Part shown: positions 25,401-34,078 of the stretch, in pieces
How positions within the stretch are numbered: the stretch's first letter is position 1
How the letters are laid out: each line of letters opens with the position of its first letter
Origin: Aeoliella mucimassa
GTDB lineage: Bacteria > Planctomycetota > Planctomycetia > Pirellulales > Lacipirellulaceae
DNA: 64,000 nt
Direction of reading: 5' to 3'
Assembly: GCF_007748035.1 (NCBI RefSeq)
Contig: NZ_CP036278.1
Location: forward strand, 4,464,001-4,528,000
Notes under the pieces: generated by a model
The model's database searches: none
What the model was told of the DNA's origin: nothing
What the model saw: only the letters and a program-made list of their open reading frames with translations
Translations under genes and position numbers: made by a program

Positions 25401-27745
25401 ACCTTGCCCGTTTCGGTGGAAGTGACCGTTGTAATGCCAGTCGGTACTCCGTTGGCATCCAGCAGTTCAACGACTACTCCGCCGATACCGACTTCGTTAT
25501 CGCGGTCGAAGTTACCCTCGTTCGACTCGTCGTGGTACACCCAACCCGAGAGGGAGGGACCTACGTGCTCGCAGAAGTCGTACTGCGTGGCGTCGATGTT
25601 CGAACCGAGCAGGATGTTCGAGAACAGGCTATAGATGTCGCCGATGTCCGACTTCGTTCCTCCCGAAGTGCCGATCCGCTCGCCGCCGTCGTAGAAGTCG
25701 GTCGGCTGGTGCTCGCGAACCTGATACTCTCCAGGAGCCAGGTCGGTGAACGTGTAGCGACCTTCGCTGTCGGTATAAGTTGTCTGCAGCACGTTGCCTG
25801 CCGCATCGAGCAGGTCGATCTGCACGCCTTCGAGCACGTCCTGCGGTTGGTCGAAGTGACAAGCTTCGTCGTACGACACTGTCACCCGGCCGCTGATACT
25901 ACCTGGCAGCACTTCGCCGAAGTTGTACTCTTCTGCGACATCGCCGAAGTTGATCACCGCGCCGGTGATGCGATCCACGGTGCCGGTGGTCTCATCGGCC
26001 GCGGTGCCACCGTGCGTGCCGGCGGTGTCGATACCGTCGATCCAGCCGGTCGGCTGCACTTCTCGCACCCCGTAGGTGCCGGGTGCGAGGTTCGTGAACT
26101 CGTAGTAACCTACCTTGCCCGTTTCGGTGGAAGTGACCGTTGTAATGCCAGTCGGTACTCCGTTGGCATCCAAGAGTTCAACGACCACTCCGCCGATACC
26201 GACTTCGGTATCACGGTCGAAGCTACCCTCGTTCGACTCGTCGTGGTACACCCAACCCGAAAGGGAAGGACCTACGTGCTCGCAGAAGTCGTACTGCGTC
26301 GCGTCGATGTTCGAGCCGAGCAGGATGTTCGAGAACAGGCTATAGATGTCGCCGATGTCCGACTTCGTTCCTCCCGAAGTGCCGATCCGCTCGCCGCCGT
26401 CGTAGAAGTCGGTCGGCTGGTGCTCGCGAACCTGATACTCTCCGGGAGCCAGGTCGGTGAACGAGTAGCGACCTTCGCTGTCGGTGTAAGTTGTTTGCAG
26501 CACGTTGCCTGCCGCATCGAGCAGGTCGATCTGCACGCCTTCGAGCACGTCCTGCGGTTGGTCGAAGTGGCAAGCTTCGTCATACGACACCGTTACTCGA
26601 CCGCTAATGCTACCGGGCAGCAGTTCGCCGAAGTTGTACTGCACACCATCGTCACCGTACGCAAGTACGACACCAGTGATCTTGTCGGCGATGCCAGTCG
26701 ACTCATCGGCAGCCGTGCCACCATGGCTACCAACCGTGTCTTTGCCATCGAGCCAACCATCAGGCTGCACTTCACGCACTCCATAAGTGCCGGCCGGCAG
26801 GTTGAGGAACTCGTAGTAGCCTACTTTGCCTGGTTCGGAAGAGGTGGTCGTGTAAATGCCAGTTCCATTGCCAGCCGCATCGAGCAATTCGAGCGTAACT
26901 CCCCCAATGCCTTCTTCTGTCGCGGGATCAAACACTCCGTCGTCCGAAGCATCGTGGTAGACCCAGCCCGATAGAGTTGCCAGGGGAATCTGCGCTTCGT
27001 GCACCACGGCCCCGGCCGTGCGGTCGCTGTAGTCATGAACCGTGGAATAGGCATCGGCCGGCAGACCGAGATCGAGTCCGGTTTCCGACTCAGCAGTCGC
27101 CATATTCGTATCGAATGCATCCCAGTAAGTGGCTTCGAGCTGTAGATCGACGTACCCTTCGGCAGAGAACTGGCCGGTGAGCTTGCTTCGTTCGAACTCC
27201 GCGCCTTCGACCAGAGAGTTTACGCTATCGCCTTCCGGGTCAGCGAACTGGAGTTCGTCGACATCGACCGAGAATTTCAGCGACTCTCCTGCTTCGAACC
27301 CACTGAAGGTGATGACGATGTCGGTGCCACCATCGGTGACCGAAACACTATCGATGGTGATGCCGGTGGCGTCCACAATCGAGAGACCAACCGCCTTGAA
27401 CGCCCCGCTGCCACCATCTTCGGTGTCGAAGAAGATATCGCCATCGGTCAGGCCATCGAGTCGTTTGTCGCCGCTGATGGTTAGTTGATTCAGCGTGGTA
27501 CCTTCGGCACCACCGACAAAGGTTACTTGAATGACGTCGGGTTGGCTATCGTCGCCGGTGGCTTCTTCGAAGTACACGCTTCCGAGTAGCACCTCGGGAA
27601 CCACCCCATCGGCCGATAGCATCTGACGAGGTTCCAGGGACTCAATTTGCCCTCGAACGGCTCCTCGTTGCTGCTTCTTGCGCGAGTGCTTTGTGGAACC
27701 GGTCGACGAATGGCGACGGCCAAATAAATGATGAATAAGTCCCAC
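22484..27745 (-). CDS. Large repeat-built surface protein with LEPRQMLS motif, SdrD-B-like and FG-GAP-like repeats
   Basis: This 1,753-residue protein starts at a GTG with an ideal AAGGAGGTA ribosome site (27751-27759). Residues 37-44 are LEPRQMLS, the planctomycete export-associated motif. About residues 50-250 form a beta-rich domain. From about 254 to 1,370 there are nine SdrD_B/Cna-B-like domains (for example LSGWVYHD, YYEFTNLAPGTYGVREVQP), alternating two types and then two divergent ones. A Pro-rich linker follows. Near 1,480-1,750 there are five calcium-binding-like FG-GAP/VCBS repeats (GDWDGDG, GDWNGDG). It should be exported and extended, serving in adhesion or the cell envelope. The WD40 gene lies 83 bases upstream on the same strand. 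Confidence 0.85.
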   Translation of the reverse strand: MGLIHHLFGRRHSSTGSTKHSRKKQQRGAVRGQIESLEPRQMLSADGVVPEVLLGSVYFEEATGDDSQPDVIQVTFVGGAEGTTLNQLTISGDKRLDGLTDGDIFFDTEDGGSGAFKAVGLSIVDATGITIDSVSVTDGGTDIVITFSGFEAGESLKFSVDVDELQFADPEGDSVNSLVEGAEFERSKLTGQFSAEGYVDLQLEATYWDAFDTNMATAESETGLDLGLPADAYSTVHDYSDRTAGAVVHEAQIPLATLSGWVYHDASDDGVFDPATEEGIGGVTLELLDAAGNGTGIYTTTSSEPGKVGYYEFLNLPAGTYGVREVQPDGWLDGKDTVGSHGGTAADESTGIADKITGVVLAYGDDGVQYNFGELLPGSISGRVTVSYDEACHFDQPQDVLEGVQIDLLDAAGNVLQTTYTDSEGRYSFTDLAPGEYQVREHQPTDFYDGGERIGTSGGTKSDIGDIYSLFSNILLGSNIDATQYDFCEHVGPSLSGWVYHDESNEGSFDRDTEVGIGGVVVELLDANGVPTGITTVTSTETGKVGYYEFTNLAPGTYGVREVQPTGWIDGIDTAGTHGGTAADETTGTVDRITGAVINFGDVAEEYNFGEVLPGSISGRVTVSYDEACHFDQPQDVLEGVQIDLLDAAGNVLQTTYTDSEGRYTFTDLAPGEYQVREHQPTDFYDGGERIGTSGGTKSDIGDIYSLFSNILLGSNIDATQYDFCEHVGPSLSGWVYHDESNEGNFDRDNEVGIGGVVVELLDANGVPTGITTVTSTETGKVGYYEFTNLAPGTYGVREVQPTGWIDGIDTAGTHGGTAADETTGTVDRITGAVINFGDVAEEYNFGEVLPGSISGRVTVSYDEACHFDQPQDVLEGVQIDLLDAAGNVLQTTYTDSEGRYTFTDLAPGEYQVREHQPTDFYDGGERIGTSGGTKSDIGDIYSLFSNILLGSNIDATQYDFCEHVGPSLSGWVYHDESNEGNFDRDNEVGIGGVVVELLDANGVPTGITTVTSTETGNVGYYEFTNLAPGTYGVREVQPTGWIDGIDTAGTHGGTAADETSGTVDRITGAVINFGDVAEEYNFGELLPGSISGHVYVDEDGDCIHEEGEGVIPGVRVDLLDENGNLLDYTYTDDNGAYSFTGLAPGAYTVFEHQPEDYFNGGYHIGTGGGSYFGVDRMGDIEVGSNEHHIEYDFCEVPPATISGFVYIDGAPILVVGELPDNLADLRDGQRTADDQPLSGVTLELRHGYSGDPIFGSETLGGYYGDGPIRVVTDAYGYYEFSGLPAGTYAVVEVQPDGVIDHIDTEGSLGGLVVNVAGGSSNPVLEKTAEQQAAIEQMRVMFGTDVIFRIAVGAGQHSQENNFSEITTTSIWIPPVDPPVEPPSLITPPPTFAQTQPLFPLVAPKKVAPEIYGGGSRVVGYTWHLSLLDGGFPRSTMAAEELMSQTTSVQFSMAGWQQVELDQGTWTLSANDNRDDGIDELATLVVFGHPRGVPVVGDWDGDGNDEIGIFIDGKWYFDLNDNGRWDSGDLMAELGDAQDLPTAGDFDGDGKTDIAIFGPVWAGDPWAIEHEPGLPDAENNPGPLAPKAKNVPPRVDEATLGRRLLQHSNEGQVRADLIDHVFHYGVVGDQPVVGDWNGDGIATIGVFRGGVWNLDLNGDGRFTSVDAAVTFGGDGTPVVGDWNGDGIDDLGVFNDGRWTIDSNGNREMDAVDRVFELGAAGDVPVAGDWDGDGTDQPGVYTPGKSAEVLDEAA
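24474..26606. repeat. Three tandem 711-bp units inside the surface-protein gene
   Basis: Sequence recurs with a period of exactly 711 bp (237 codons); for example, CTTCGCCGAAGTTGTACTC at 25201 is repeated at 25912. Each unit encodes two different SdrD-B-like domains. The two copies nearest the C-terminus encode one domain that is identical and another that differs at about three residues. The third (N-terminal) copy differs at a few more positions (RYSF versus RYTF, GSFDRDT versus GNFDRDN). This indicates recent duplication or gene conversion. Confidence 0.9.
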
Positions 27746-27828
27746 GTGCTTACCTCCTTGTTAGCGACAATGCGCTCTGCTCCGTAGTAGACGCCAAACG
27801 CGATTCCGTTCGCATTGACCGTCTGAAA

Positions 27829-28908
27829 TTACTTTGTCGCCTCGACGGGGCGGGTGGCTGTTTTCGTTTCGGCCATCCGATCCAGATGCCATACTCGAAT
27901 GGTGGTATCGAAGCTGCCTGTCACCAATAGCTTGCTGGTAGTATCCACAGCGAGCGAGGTGATGGTGCCAGAATGGCCTTCAAGAATCTTCAGCAACGAC
28001 GCACTATCAACTCGCCAAACCTGCACGCGATTGTCGGTACCGCCGACCGCAAGTTCGGCGTCGTTCACGAAGCTCATGCAAAAGACTTTTGCTGGGCGAA
28101 TCGGGATTTCCTGCTGCAGAATGCCCGACTGCAGGTCCCACAAGCACACTTTCGCTCCGTCGCCGCCGGTGGCAATCGTTTGACCATTTGGCGAGAAAGC
28201 TACTGCCCGCAACCGACGCGAGTCGGCTTTGATCTCGTGCAGCAACTCAGCTGTTGCCACGCGCCAGACTCGTAAAGTTCCGTCGGCACTCGTGGCCGCC
28301 AACAGGGTACCATCGGGGGAGAACACGACAGCCGTGTGATCGAACTTCGTTGCCGGCGATTGCATCGCGATACGTGTTTCCTGGCTGTTGCCTGCCGAAT
28401 AGTTATAGATGCTCGGTGGGCAGCAGAATCCAGCAGCGGCAAACTGCACTCCATTCGGATGGAACGCAACGCATCGCATGGGACCGTGCCCCTGCTGGGT
28501 GACGTGAAGCAAATCGCCAGTGTGGATATTCCAGCACCGGCAGCAACAGTCGGCACCGGCCGAAACGATGGTCTCCCCATCACCGGTGATGCTCAGTCCC
28601 CGCACCCAATCGTGGTGACCATCTAATTCTTGGATAAGTTCTCCGGAGGCGGTATCGAACAACCGGACTTTGTGATCATCGCCAGCGGCCGCTAATCGCG
28701 AATTATCCGGCGACAAAACCACCGCAGTCACCACAGCGGTCCTGCGTTGTGGATTTGCATCCAGCGCGTCAGGATCGCCAAAGGGGATCACCCGCGCAGG
28801 GGCAATCGACGGGATTTCCACCGCCTGTGTCCAGGAACACCAACTGCTAGCAATCACCAGCAATGCTAGCACTCGTTGATTTCGTCGTGAATTGTTATTC
28901 GCATCCAT
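27829..28908 (-). CDS. Exported WD40-repeat protein
   Basis: This 359-residue protein starts with a basic segment and hydrophobic signal (VLALLVIASSWCSWTQAVE) and then consists of about six or seven WD40 blades. Visible repeats include LFDTASGELIQELDGHHDWVR, DGTLRVWRVATAELLHEI, KVCLWDLQSGILQQEI and TTIRVWHLDRMAE. It should form a beta-propeller binding platform outside the cytoplasm; a partner is not evident. GAGGAG lies about nine bases before the ATG. It lies 83 bases upstream of the surface-protein gene and 128 bases downstream of trkH. Confidence 0.8.
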   Translation of the reverse strand: MDANNNSRRNQRVLALLVIASSWCSWTQAVEIPSIAPARVIPFGDPDALDANPQRRTAVVTAVVLSPDNSRLAAAGDDHKVRLFDTASGELIQELDGHHDWVRGLSITGDGETIVSAGADCCCRCWNIHTGDLLHVTQQGHGPMRCVAFHPNGVQFAAAGFCCPPSIYNYSAGNSQETRIAMQSPATKFDHTAVVFSPDGTLLAATSADGTLRVWRVATAELLHEIKADSRRLRAVAFSPNGQTIATGGDGAKVCLWDLQSGILQQEIPIRPAKVFCMSFVNDAELAVGGTDNRVQVWRVDSASLLKILEGHSGTITSLAVDTTSKLLVTGSFDTTIRVWHLDRMAETKTATRPVEATK

Positions 28909-29036
28909 GCGCGCAGGCTCCTCGGTAGAGACATTTCCTCCTCTCCACTATCGGCCATCAAGCTCGATGGCTTGCAGCGGAAAAGCGCGGAGAGTGAGGA
29001 ATAGCGAGGGTTGAGGGAACCTAGAGGCCAGCACAC
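28909..29036. other. Gap between trkH and the WD40 gene with a small hairpin
   Basis: GCCATC (28954-28959) and GATGGC (28966-28971) form a 6-bp hairpin downstream of trkH on the minus strand. No T-run follows, so termination is uncertain. The WD40 ribosome site GAGGAG lies at the left edge. Confidence 0.3.
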
Positions 29037-30623
29037 CTAATGGCTTCGCCAGAATCCTGGCAAAATAAGCACCAGCACGGCAAATAACTCCAGCCGGCCA
29101 AGCATCATGAGAAACACGAACAGCAGCTTGGAGAAACCACTGAAGTTCGCGTAATTCTGCTTCGCACCCACGGTGCCGAGTCCCGGACCGATGTTATTCA
29201 TGGTCGCTGCGACCGCACTCGCCGAATCGATGAGCTTGTTCTCGACAGGATGGCCCGCAATCGTCCAAGTATCCTCGGGCTCGATGGCTACCAGCGTGAT
29301 CCAACTCGCCATGAAGATGAAGGTCACCAGTCCGAAATAAAGCAGAATCTGATTCTTCAGTTCCGAATCAGTCGTCACGTTGTCGCCTAGTTTCAGCGGT
29401 CGGACAACCGTCGGATGATACGATCGCTCGACCTCCATGCGGAGGATCTTCACAAAGAGTACATGACGAATCACCTTCAGCCCGCCGCCGGTGCTGCCGG
29501 CGCAGCCTCCTACAAACATCAGCAGGAACAGTAGTGCTCTAGCGAGTTCGTGCCAGTTGTCAAAGTCATGAGTCGCAAACCCGGTGGTCGTGACTATCGA
29601 AACGACTTGAAACAACACGTGTCGGAAGGCGATTCGCAACTCCGTGAGCACGGGGATGCGGCCTTCGGTATCAAAATCGTGATACTGTCCAATGGAGAGG
29701 ATGAGGATGATCAACGTAACGAAGGCGATCCCCCCGATGTAGGTCCGCCACTCGATGTCGCGGAACATTGCCCCCCAGCGACCGATCAATACCAGATAGA
29801 TCAGCGAGAAGTTCATGCCAGCGATGATCATGAACAACGACAGGGTGTAATCAACAAGCTCGTTGTCGAAGTGAGCGACGCTCGCGTTGTAAGTGCTAAA
29901 TCCACCAGTGGCCATCGTTCCAAACGCATGACACAGCGCATCGAACAACGACATGTGCACGTCTTCCACCATCAGCAGAAACGTTAGCAGGATGTTCAAG
30001 CCCACGTAGATGGCGGCAAAATTCCAGGCAGTATGCTGCATGCGTTCCTGCGATCCCTCTTTCGTGGGACCGGGAATCTCAGCCCGCATGAGTGCTTTCC
30101 CCGCCGAACCTTGCCCCAGCACGGCGACGAACAGCACGATAATGCCCAACCCTCCGAGAAAGTGCGTACTCGACCTCCAAAACAAGATCGAACGCGGCAC
30201 CAACTCGGGATCTTCGATATCGTTAAGCACCGTGGCTCCCGTGGTGCTGAAGCCCGATTGCGACTCGAACAGGCAATCGGCCACGGTCATTTGCAGCGGT
30301 TCACCATCGACTCGCTGCCGTGCGGTGCCGCTTAGCAAATAAGGAAACGCACCAAGAATGGTGGCCAGCACCCAACTCAGTCCGACCACGGCCATGGCCT
30401 CTTTGCGATACAGCGTCATCTGGGCGTTACGTCCCAGCCAGCGTAAGACGGCACCAACGAGCAAGCAGATGAGCATCGAGGCCAACAGCGCAAAACACCC
30501 CCGACGTTCAAAATGCTGAGCAACTCCCACGGCCTCAAAGGCCCAAGGCACGCTTCCGAGCATCGTAAAACCGATGAGCCAGGAGAGTACGCCGAGCAGT
30601 TTGGCAACCAGCGGATAGTTCAT
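29037..30623 (-). CDS. trkH: Trk/Ktr-type potassium uptake membrane protein
   Basis: This 528-residue membrane protein of the TrkH/KtrB superfamily forms the K+ translocation pore. The four pore-loop repeats are visible: SGFSTTGATVLNDIEDP, GTMATGGFSTYNASVAHFD, VTTTGFATHDFDNW and NNIGPGLGTVGAKQNYANF. Length and the extra N-terminal helices fit TrkH rather than the shorter KtrB. It lies 18 bases after trkA, so the regulator and channel are one operon. Confidence 0.9.
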   Translation of the reverse strand: MNYPLVAKLLGVLSWLIGFTMLGSVPWAFEAVGVAQHFERRGCFALLASMLICLLVGAVLRWLGRNAQMTLYRKEAMAVVGLSWVLATILGAFPYLLSGTARQRVDGEPLQMTVADCLFESQSGFSTTGATVLNDIEDPELVPRSILFWRSSTHFLGGLGIIVLFVAVLGQGSAGKALMRAEIPGPTKEGSQERMQHTAWNFAAIYVGLNILLTFLLMVEDVHMSLFDALCHAFGTMATGGFSTYNASVAHFDNELVDYTLSLFMIIAGMNFSLIYLVLIGRWGAMFRDIEWRTYIGGIAFVTLIILILSIGQYHDFDTEGRIPVLTELRIAFRHVLFQVVSIVTTTGFATHDFDNWHELARALLFLLMFVGGCAGSTGGGLKVIRHVLFVKILRMEVERSYHPTVVRPLKLGDNVTTDSELKNQILLYFGLVTFIFMASWITLVAIEPEDTWTIAGHPVENKLIDSASAVAATMNNIGPGLGTVGAKQNYANFSGFSKLLFVFLMMLGRLELFAVLVLILPGFWRSH

Positions 30624-30641
30624 GAGAGGAACCTGACCTGA

Positions 30642-31982
30642 TTATTCGTCACCAAACATTCGTACGGTCGCATCCACGTGCTCTTCGTCGACCATCACCA
30701 CGACCGTGTCGCCCGGCTTCAGTCGGTCGTCGCCACCTGGGACGAAAGCAAACTCGCTGCGAATCACCGCGGCGATCAAACAGCGTTCCGGCAAACTAAG
30801 GTTTGCAAGCACGTTTTCGGTGATCACTGCCTTCTCGAGCACTTCGATCTCAAGCACGCTGATACCGCCATCGCCAAGCGAAGTGCGGGAGATCAATGGA
30901 CCGCTGTTCAAATACCCCAGGATTTGCTTGGCAACCACTTCACGAGGGCTCACTGTGATATCGATGCCCAACTTGCCGACCACGTGGGCGTAGTCGGGAC
31001 GGCTCACCAAGGCCATCACTCGTTTGGTGCCGATGTCGCGGGCCTCGACCGCTGCCATAATGTTGTTCTCATCGTCGCCGGTGCAGGCAGCAAACACATC
31101 GGCTGCTCCGACGCGTTCTTCCTGCAGACTATCGCGACGCGTCGCATCGGTGTTCACCACCGTGGTGCTTTGCAGCTGGCTGGCCAGAAAATTGCATCGC
31201 TCGCGATCCGACTCGAACAACGTCACATTGAACCGCTGTGCTTCTAGAATGCGAGCCAGGTGATAACCGGTTTCTCCACCACCAGCAATCACTACGCTGA
31301 GCTTGCCGCGCGAGTCACCACAAAAGAGCGACTTGATCCCATCTACTTCCTTGCGGGCGCCGATCACGGTGAGTCGGTCGCCTGCTTCGATACGATCCTC
31401 GGCCGACGCAATGCGACTCGTGCCTTCGTGGGTAATCGAACCAACCCGCACACGACCTGGCAGTTCCAACTGCCGAATGGTTTTGCCCACGCATTTCGCT
31501 GCCCTCGAGACGAGCATTTCGTGCACTTCAATCTCGCCGCGGGCGAGGTTTTCGACCACGACCGACCCTGGATGGCGAATACCTCTAGCCAGTTCCATGG
31601 CGGAGAGATGCTCGAGGCTGATGAGCCGATCGATGCGGAAATGCCGCTGGTAATCGAAGGTACTAAGATCGCGAAAAACCGGCGCGTACACTCTGGCGAC
31701 GGTTCGACGTGCGCCCATCGCTTTGGCCATGCTCGCCGAAACGAGATTCACCTCGTCGTCGCCGGTCACGGCCAGGCAAAGGTCGCAACCAATCACGCCC
31801 GATTGAAAGAGCACACTCGATTGCGAAGCCGAGCCGCTGAGGCCACGGACGTCGAGGGTTTCGTTCACGTGTTTGATGTTGGCAGCGTTCGAATCGACCA
31901 CGGTCACGCTGTGTCCATTGCGACACAACATGGCAGCGACCGAGTACCCTACGGTTCCGGCTCCCAACACAACAATTCGCAT
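30642..31982 (-). CDS. trkA: Trk system potassium uptake regulator TrkA
   Basis: This 446-residue cytoplasmic ring protein gates TrkH in response to NAD(H)/ATP. It has two RCK modules: the first begins IVVLGAGTVGYSVAAML (Rossmann GxGxxG, residue 3 on) and the second SVVIAGGGETGYHLARIL (about residue 231 on). Each is followed by a TrkA-C domain (near 145-225 and 370-445). Length is normal for a two-RCK TrkA. It is first in the trkA-trkH operon; a 188-base gap upstream presumably holds the promoter, though no clear -35/-10 pair stands out. Confidence 0.92.
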   Translation of the reverse strand: MRIVVLGAGTVGYSVAAMLCRNGHSVTVVDSNAANIKHVNETLDVRGLSGSASQSSVLFQSGVIGCDLCLAVTGDDEVNLVSASMAKAMGARRTVARVYAPVFRDLSTFDYQRHFRIDRLISLEHLSAMELARGIRHPGSVVVENLARGEIEVHEMLVSRAAKCVGKTIRQLELPGRVRVGSITHEGTSRIASAEDRIEAGDRLTVIGARKEVDGIKSLFCGDSRGKLSVVIAGGGETGYHLARILEAQRFNVTLFESDRERCNFLASQLQSTTVVNTDATRRDSLQEERVGAADVFAACTGDDENNIMAAVEARDIGTKRVMALVSRPDYAHVVGKLGIDITVSPREVVAKQILGYLNSGPLISRTSLGDGGISVLEIEVLEKAVITENVLANLSLPERCLIAAVIRSEFAFVPGGDDRLKPGDTVVVMVDEEHVDATVRMFGDE

Positions 31983-32170
31983 TCCTTCAACCTATGGCGT
32001 GGGTTTCGGTTTGCGGTACATACCGCGATTGCAACAATTCACAACGGTAGTCGCGACGCAGTATCAACGCAACGGGGCCACCCCCCAAGCAGGCGTGGAC
32101 GGAAAATCTCTCGGAAAAAATACGTTACAAACAAACGCTTCCATGAGATCTGTTCGACCAAAAGAAGAGA

Positions 32171-34078
32171 TTATTGGCCGCTATTTTCGCCCGCCGACGA
32201 GTCCTCCTCGGCCTCTCCGCCCGACTCGGTGTCAGACGGTTCTACGGATTCTGAGGGTTGTTCGCCCTCGGTCGATGGCTGCTCGGCTGCTTCAGCACCA
32301 GGTTCTTTTGTCGGAGTGGCTTCCTCTGCTGGCTCCTCAGCAGGAGCCTCTTCCGCCGACGCTTCTTCGCCTGCAGACTCTTCGGTCATTTCGGCCGGAG
32401 TCGACTCCTCTTCAGCAGCGGGTTCGGTAGCCGATTCATCCGTTGCTGGGGTAGAGTCCTCACTGGCGGGAGCTGACTCCTGCTCCGCATCGGACGACTC
32501 TTCAGCGGGCTTGTTTTTGCGACGTTCACGCTGGGCCAGCTCTTCGGAGAATTGGTCCTCGACATCGAAATTCTCGATGATGTCCCACAGCAGGAAATCA
32601 TCGGGGAACGCATCCCCCTTGGCATTCAGCAGGTCGCGATAGTCGACAATGAACACCATCAGATCATCGCCGGTCGTGCCGTCGGGATCTCGCAACTCTG
32701 GGAAGTTTTGCAGCACTTCGTTCCACAACACAAAACCTTCGTCGTACAACTTCTTGGCGGTAACCGTGTCTTGGTTTTCCTTCCAAGCTTTCTTGCCCTC
32801 GAAGATCTTGCTACGTGCTTCCACCGCCGTGTCGGTTTGCTCAAACTCGGCCCGCAGCTTCCAGTAGTCGTAGTTGGCGTCGCTCTTATAGCGATCGGTA
32901 AAGATCAGATTGGTCCGCATGTCGGCCAACTTCTGCACCAGGATGCCGACTTGCTTGCGAAGCTCGGGATGCTCCGACTCCAGACGCTTAGCTAGTTGCA
33001 GGTCGTTGACTTGAATCGCCTGCTCGGCCTCGCCAGCCAAAGCCCATTGCTCATCGGTACGTTTATCTTCTGGCGTGTGGAGCGCGGTGCGTTGGGCTTC
33101 GCTCAACTGCGCGCGGCGTTCTTCCACCATCTTGTCTCGCAGTCCGGGAGCCAGATCCGACAGCTGTCCCTCCAACTCTTTTACTTGCGCTGCAAGCTCG
33201 TCCTCGTGTCCTAACTGCAAGCGACGTCCAGTGGAGTGCTCGATCCAACGATCGCCAAACTCACTCCAGTCGTCGGAAGCCACCTTCCAAGCATTTTGCC
33301 CCTTGGCAAACTCGCCTTCGTTCTCGATCGCTTCGGCATAGCTCATCTGCGATTTGGCCGGGCTGGAATAGAAGATCTTTTCGCTCTTCTTACCAATGCT
33401 CTTGCCATACTCCTGCACGGAGATGATGCCGTTGTTGTATTCCTTCTTCGATACGAGCCAGTTGTCGCGCTCGTCGCTGCCGGGTGGGGGATCGTCGCCG
33501 TGGAACTCGTCATCGTTCTTGAACAACTCGCGGTACTGCACCGACTCGTCGGCCCGACCGATCTTATGACCAACGAACCATCCGAGATCCCACCATAGCT
33601 GGGGAACCTGGCGATTTTCTTTATTCTTCTGGACACCTTGCTGTAGGAATTCGATTCCTTCGCGAACGTAATAGTAGCGATCGCGATAGTCGTCGAACTG
33701 CACCGAGACGTTATAGCTAACGTTCCACGACTGGAACTTCCAGAACGTAATGATGTTCGGTTGCAAGCGAGCAAGCTGCTCAAGCGTTGCGGTGAGGTTG
33801 GTCCAGTCTTCCTTCTTCTTGTACTCGTCGGCCTTGCGCCACAGTTGGTTCACCGCCAAGCCGCGGAGCCCGAGCGTAGCGAGCTTCATGGTTTCGCTGG
33901 CCGGGTCGATCTCGCCCAAACTTGCCTGACTTAGGCCATATTGTTGCTTTTTCTGCGAAAGCAAACCGCCACCTTCGGTAACGGTGGCCGGCCGACTGAG
34001 GAAAGCCAGCGGAAACAGCAAGATGACGATGCCCAAAAAGTAGGCCACTTTGCGTTGAAACGAAGCCTGCTTGTTCAT
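32171..34078 (-). CDS. Large membrane-anchored protein linked to the ABC-2 exporter, acidic C-terminus
   Basis: This 635-residue protein has one N-terminal membrane helix (about residues 9-27, VAYFLGIVILLFPLAF), then a mostly helical region of about 480 residues with a Trp-rich, TPR-like appearance (NQLWRKADEYKKKEDWTNL, WWDLGWFVGHKIG). A roughly 110-residue tail of almost only Glu, Ala, Ser, Thr and Pro follows. Its ATG overlaps the stop of the permease gene by four bases, so translation is coupled and function is probably shared with the exporter. I do not recognise a named family. The tail may be an extracytoplasmic disordered region. Confidence 0.6.
   Translation of the reverse strand: MNKQASFQRKVAYFLGIVILLFPLAFLSRPATVTEGGGLLSQKKQQYGLSQASLGEIDPASETMKLATLGLRGLAVNQLWRKADEYKKKEDWTNLTATLEQLARLQPNIITFWKFQSWNVSYNVSVQFDDYRDRYYYVREGIEFLQQGVQKNKENRQVPQLWWDLGWFVGHKIGRADESVQYRELFKNDDEFHGDDPPPGSDERDNWLVSKKEYNNGIISVQEYGKSIGKKSEKIFYSSPAKSQMSYAEAIENEGEFAKGQNAWKVASDDWSEFGDRWIEHSTGRRLQLGHEDELAAQVKELEGQLSDLAPGLRDKMVEERRAQLSEAQRTALHTPEDKRTDEQWALAGEAEQAIQVNDLQLAKRLESEHPELRKQVGILVQKLADMRTNLIFTDRYKSDANYDYWKLRAEFEQTDTAVEARSKIFEGKKAWKENQDTVTAKKLYDEGFVLWNEVLQNFPELRDPDGTTGDDLMVFIVDYRDLLNAKGDAFPDDFLLWDIIENFDVEDQFSEELAQRERRKNKPAEESSDAEQESAPASEDSTPATDESATEPAAEEESTPAEMTEESAGEEASAEEAPAEEPAEEATPTKEPGAEAAEQPSTEGEQPSESVEPSDTESGGEAEEDSSAGENSGQ

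Noticed and set aside
24179-26974. A 931-residue open frame antisense to the surface-protein gene
   Set aside because: It mirrors the repeats of the real minus-strand gene, shares its 711-bp periodicity and has no family features; the LEPRQMLS protein explains the sequence.
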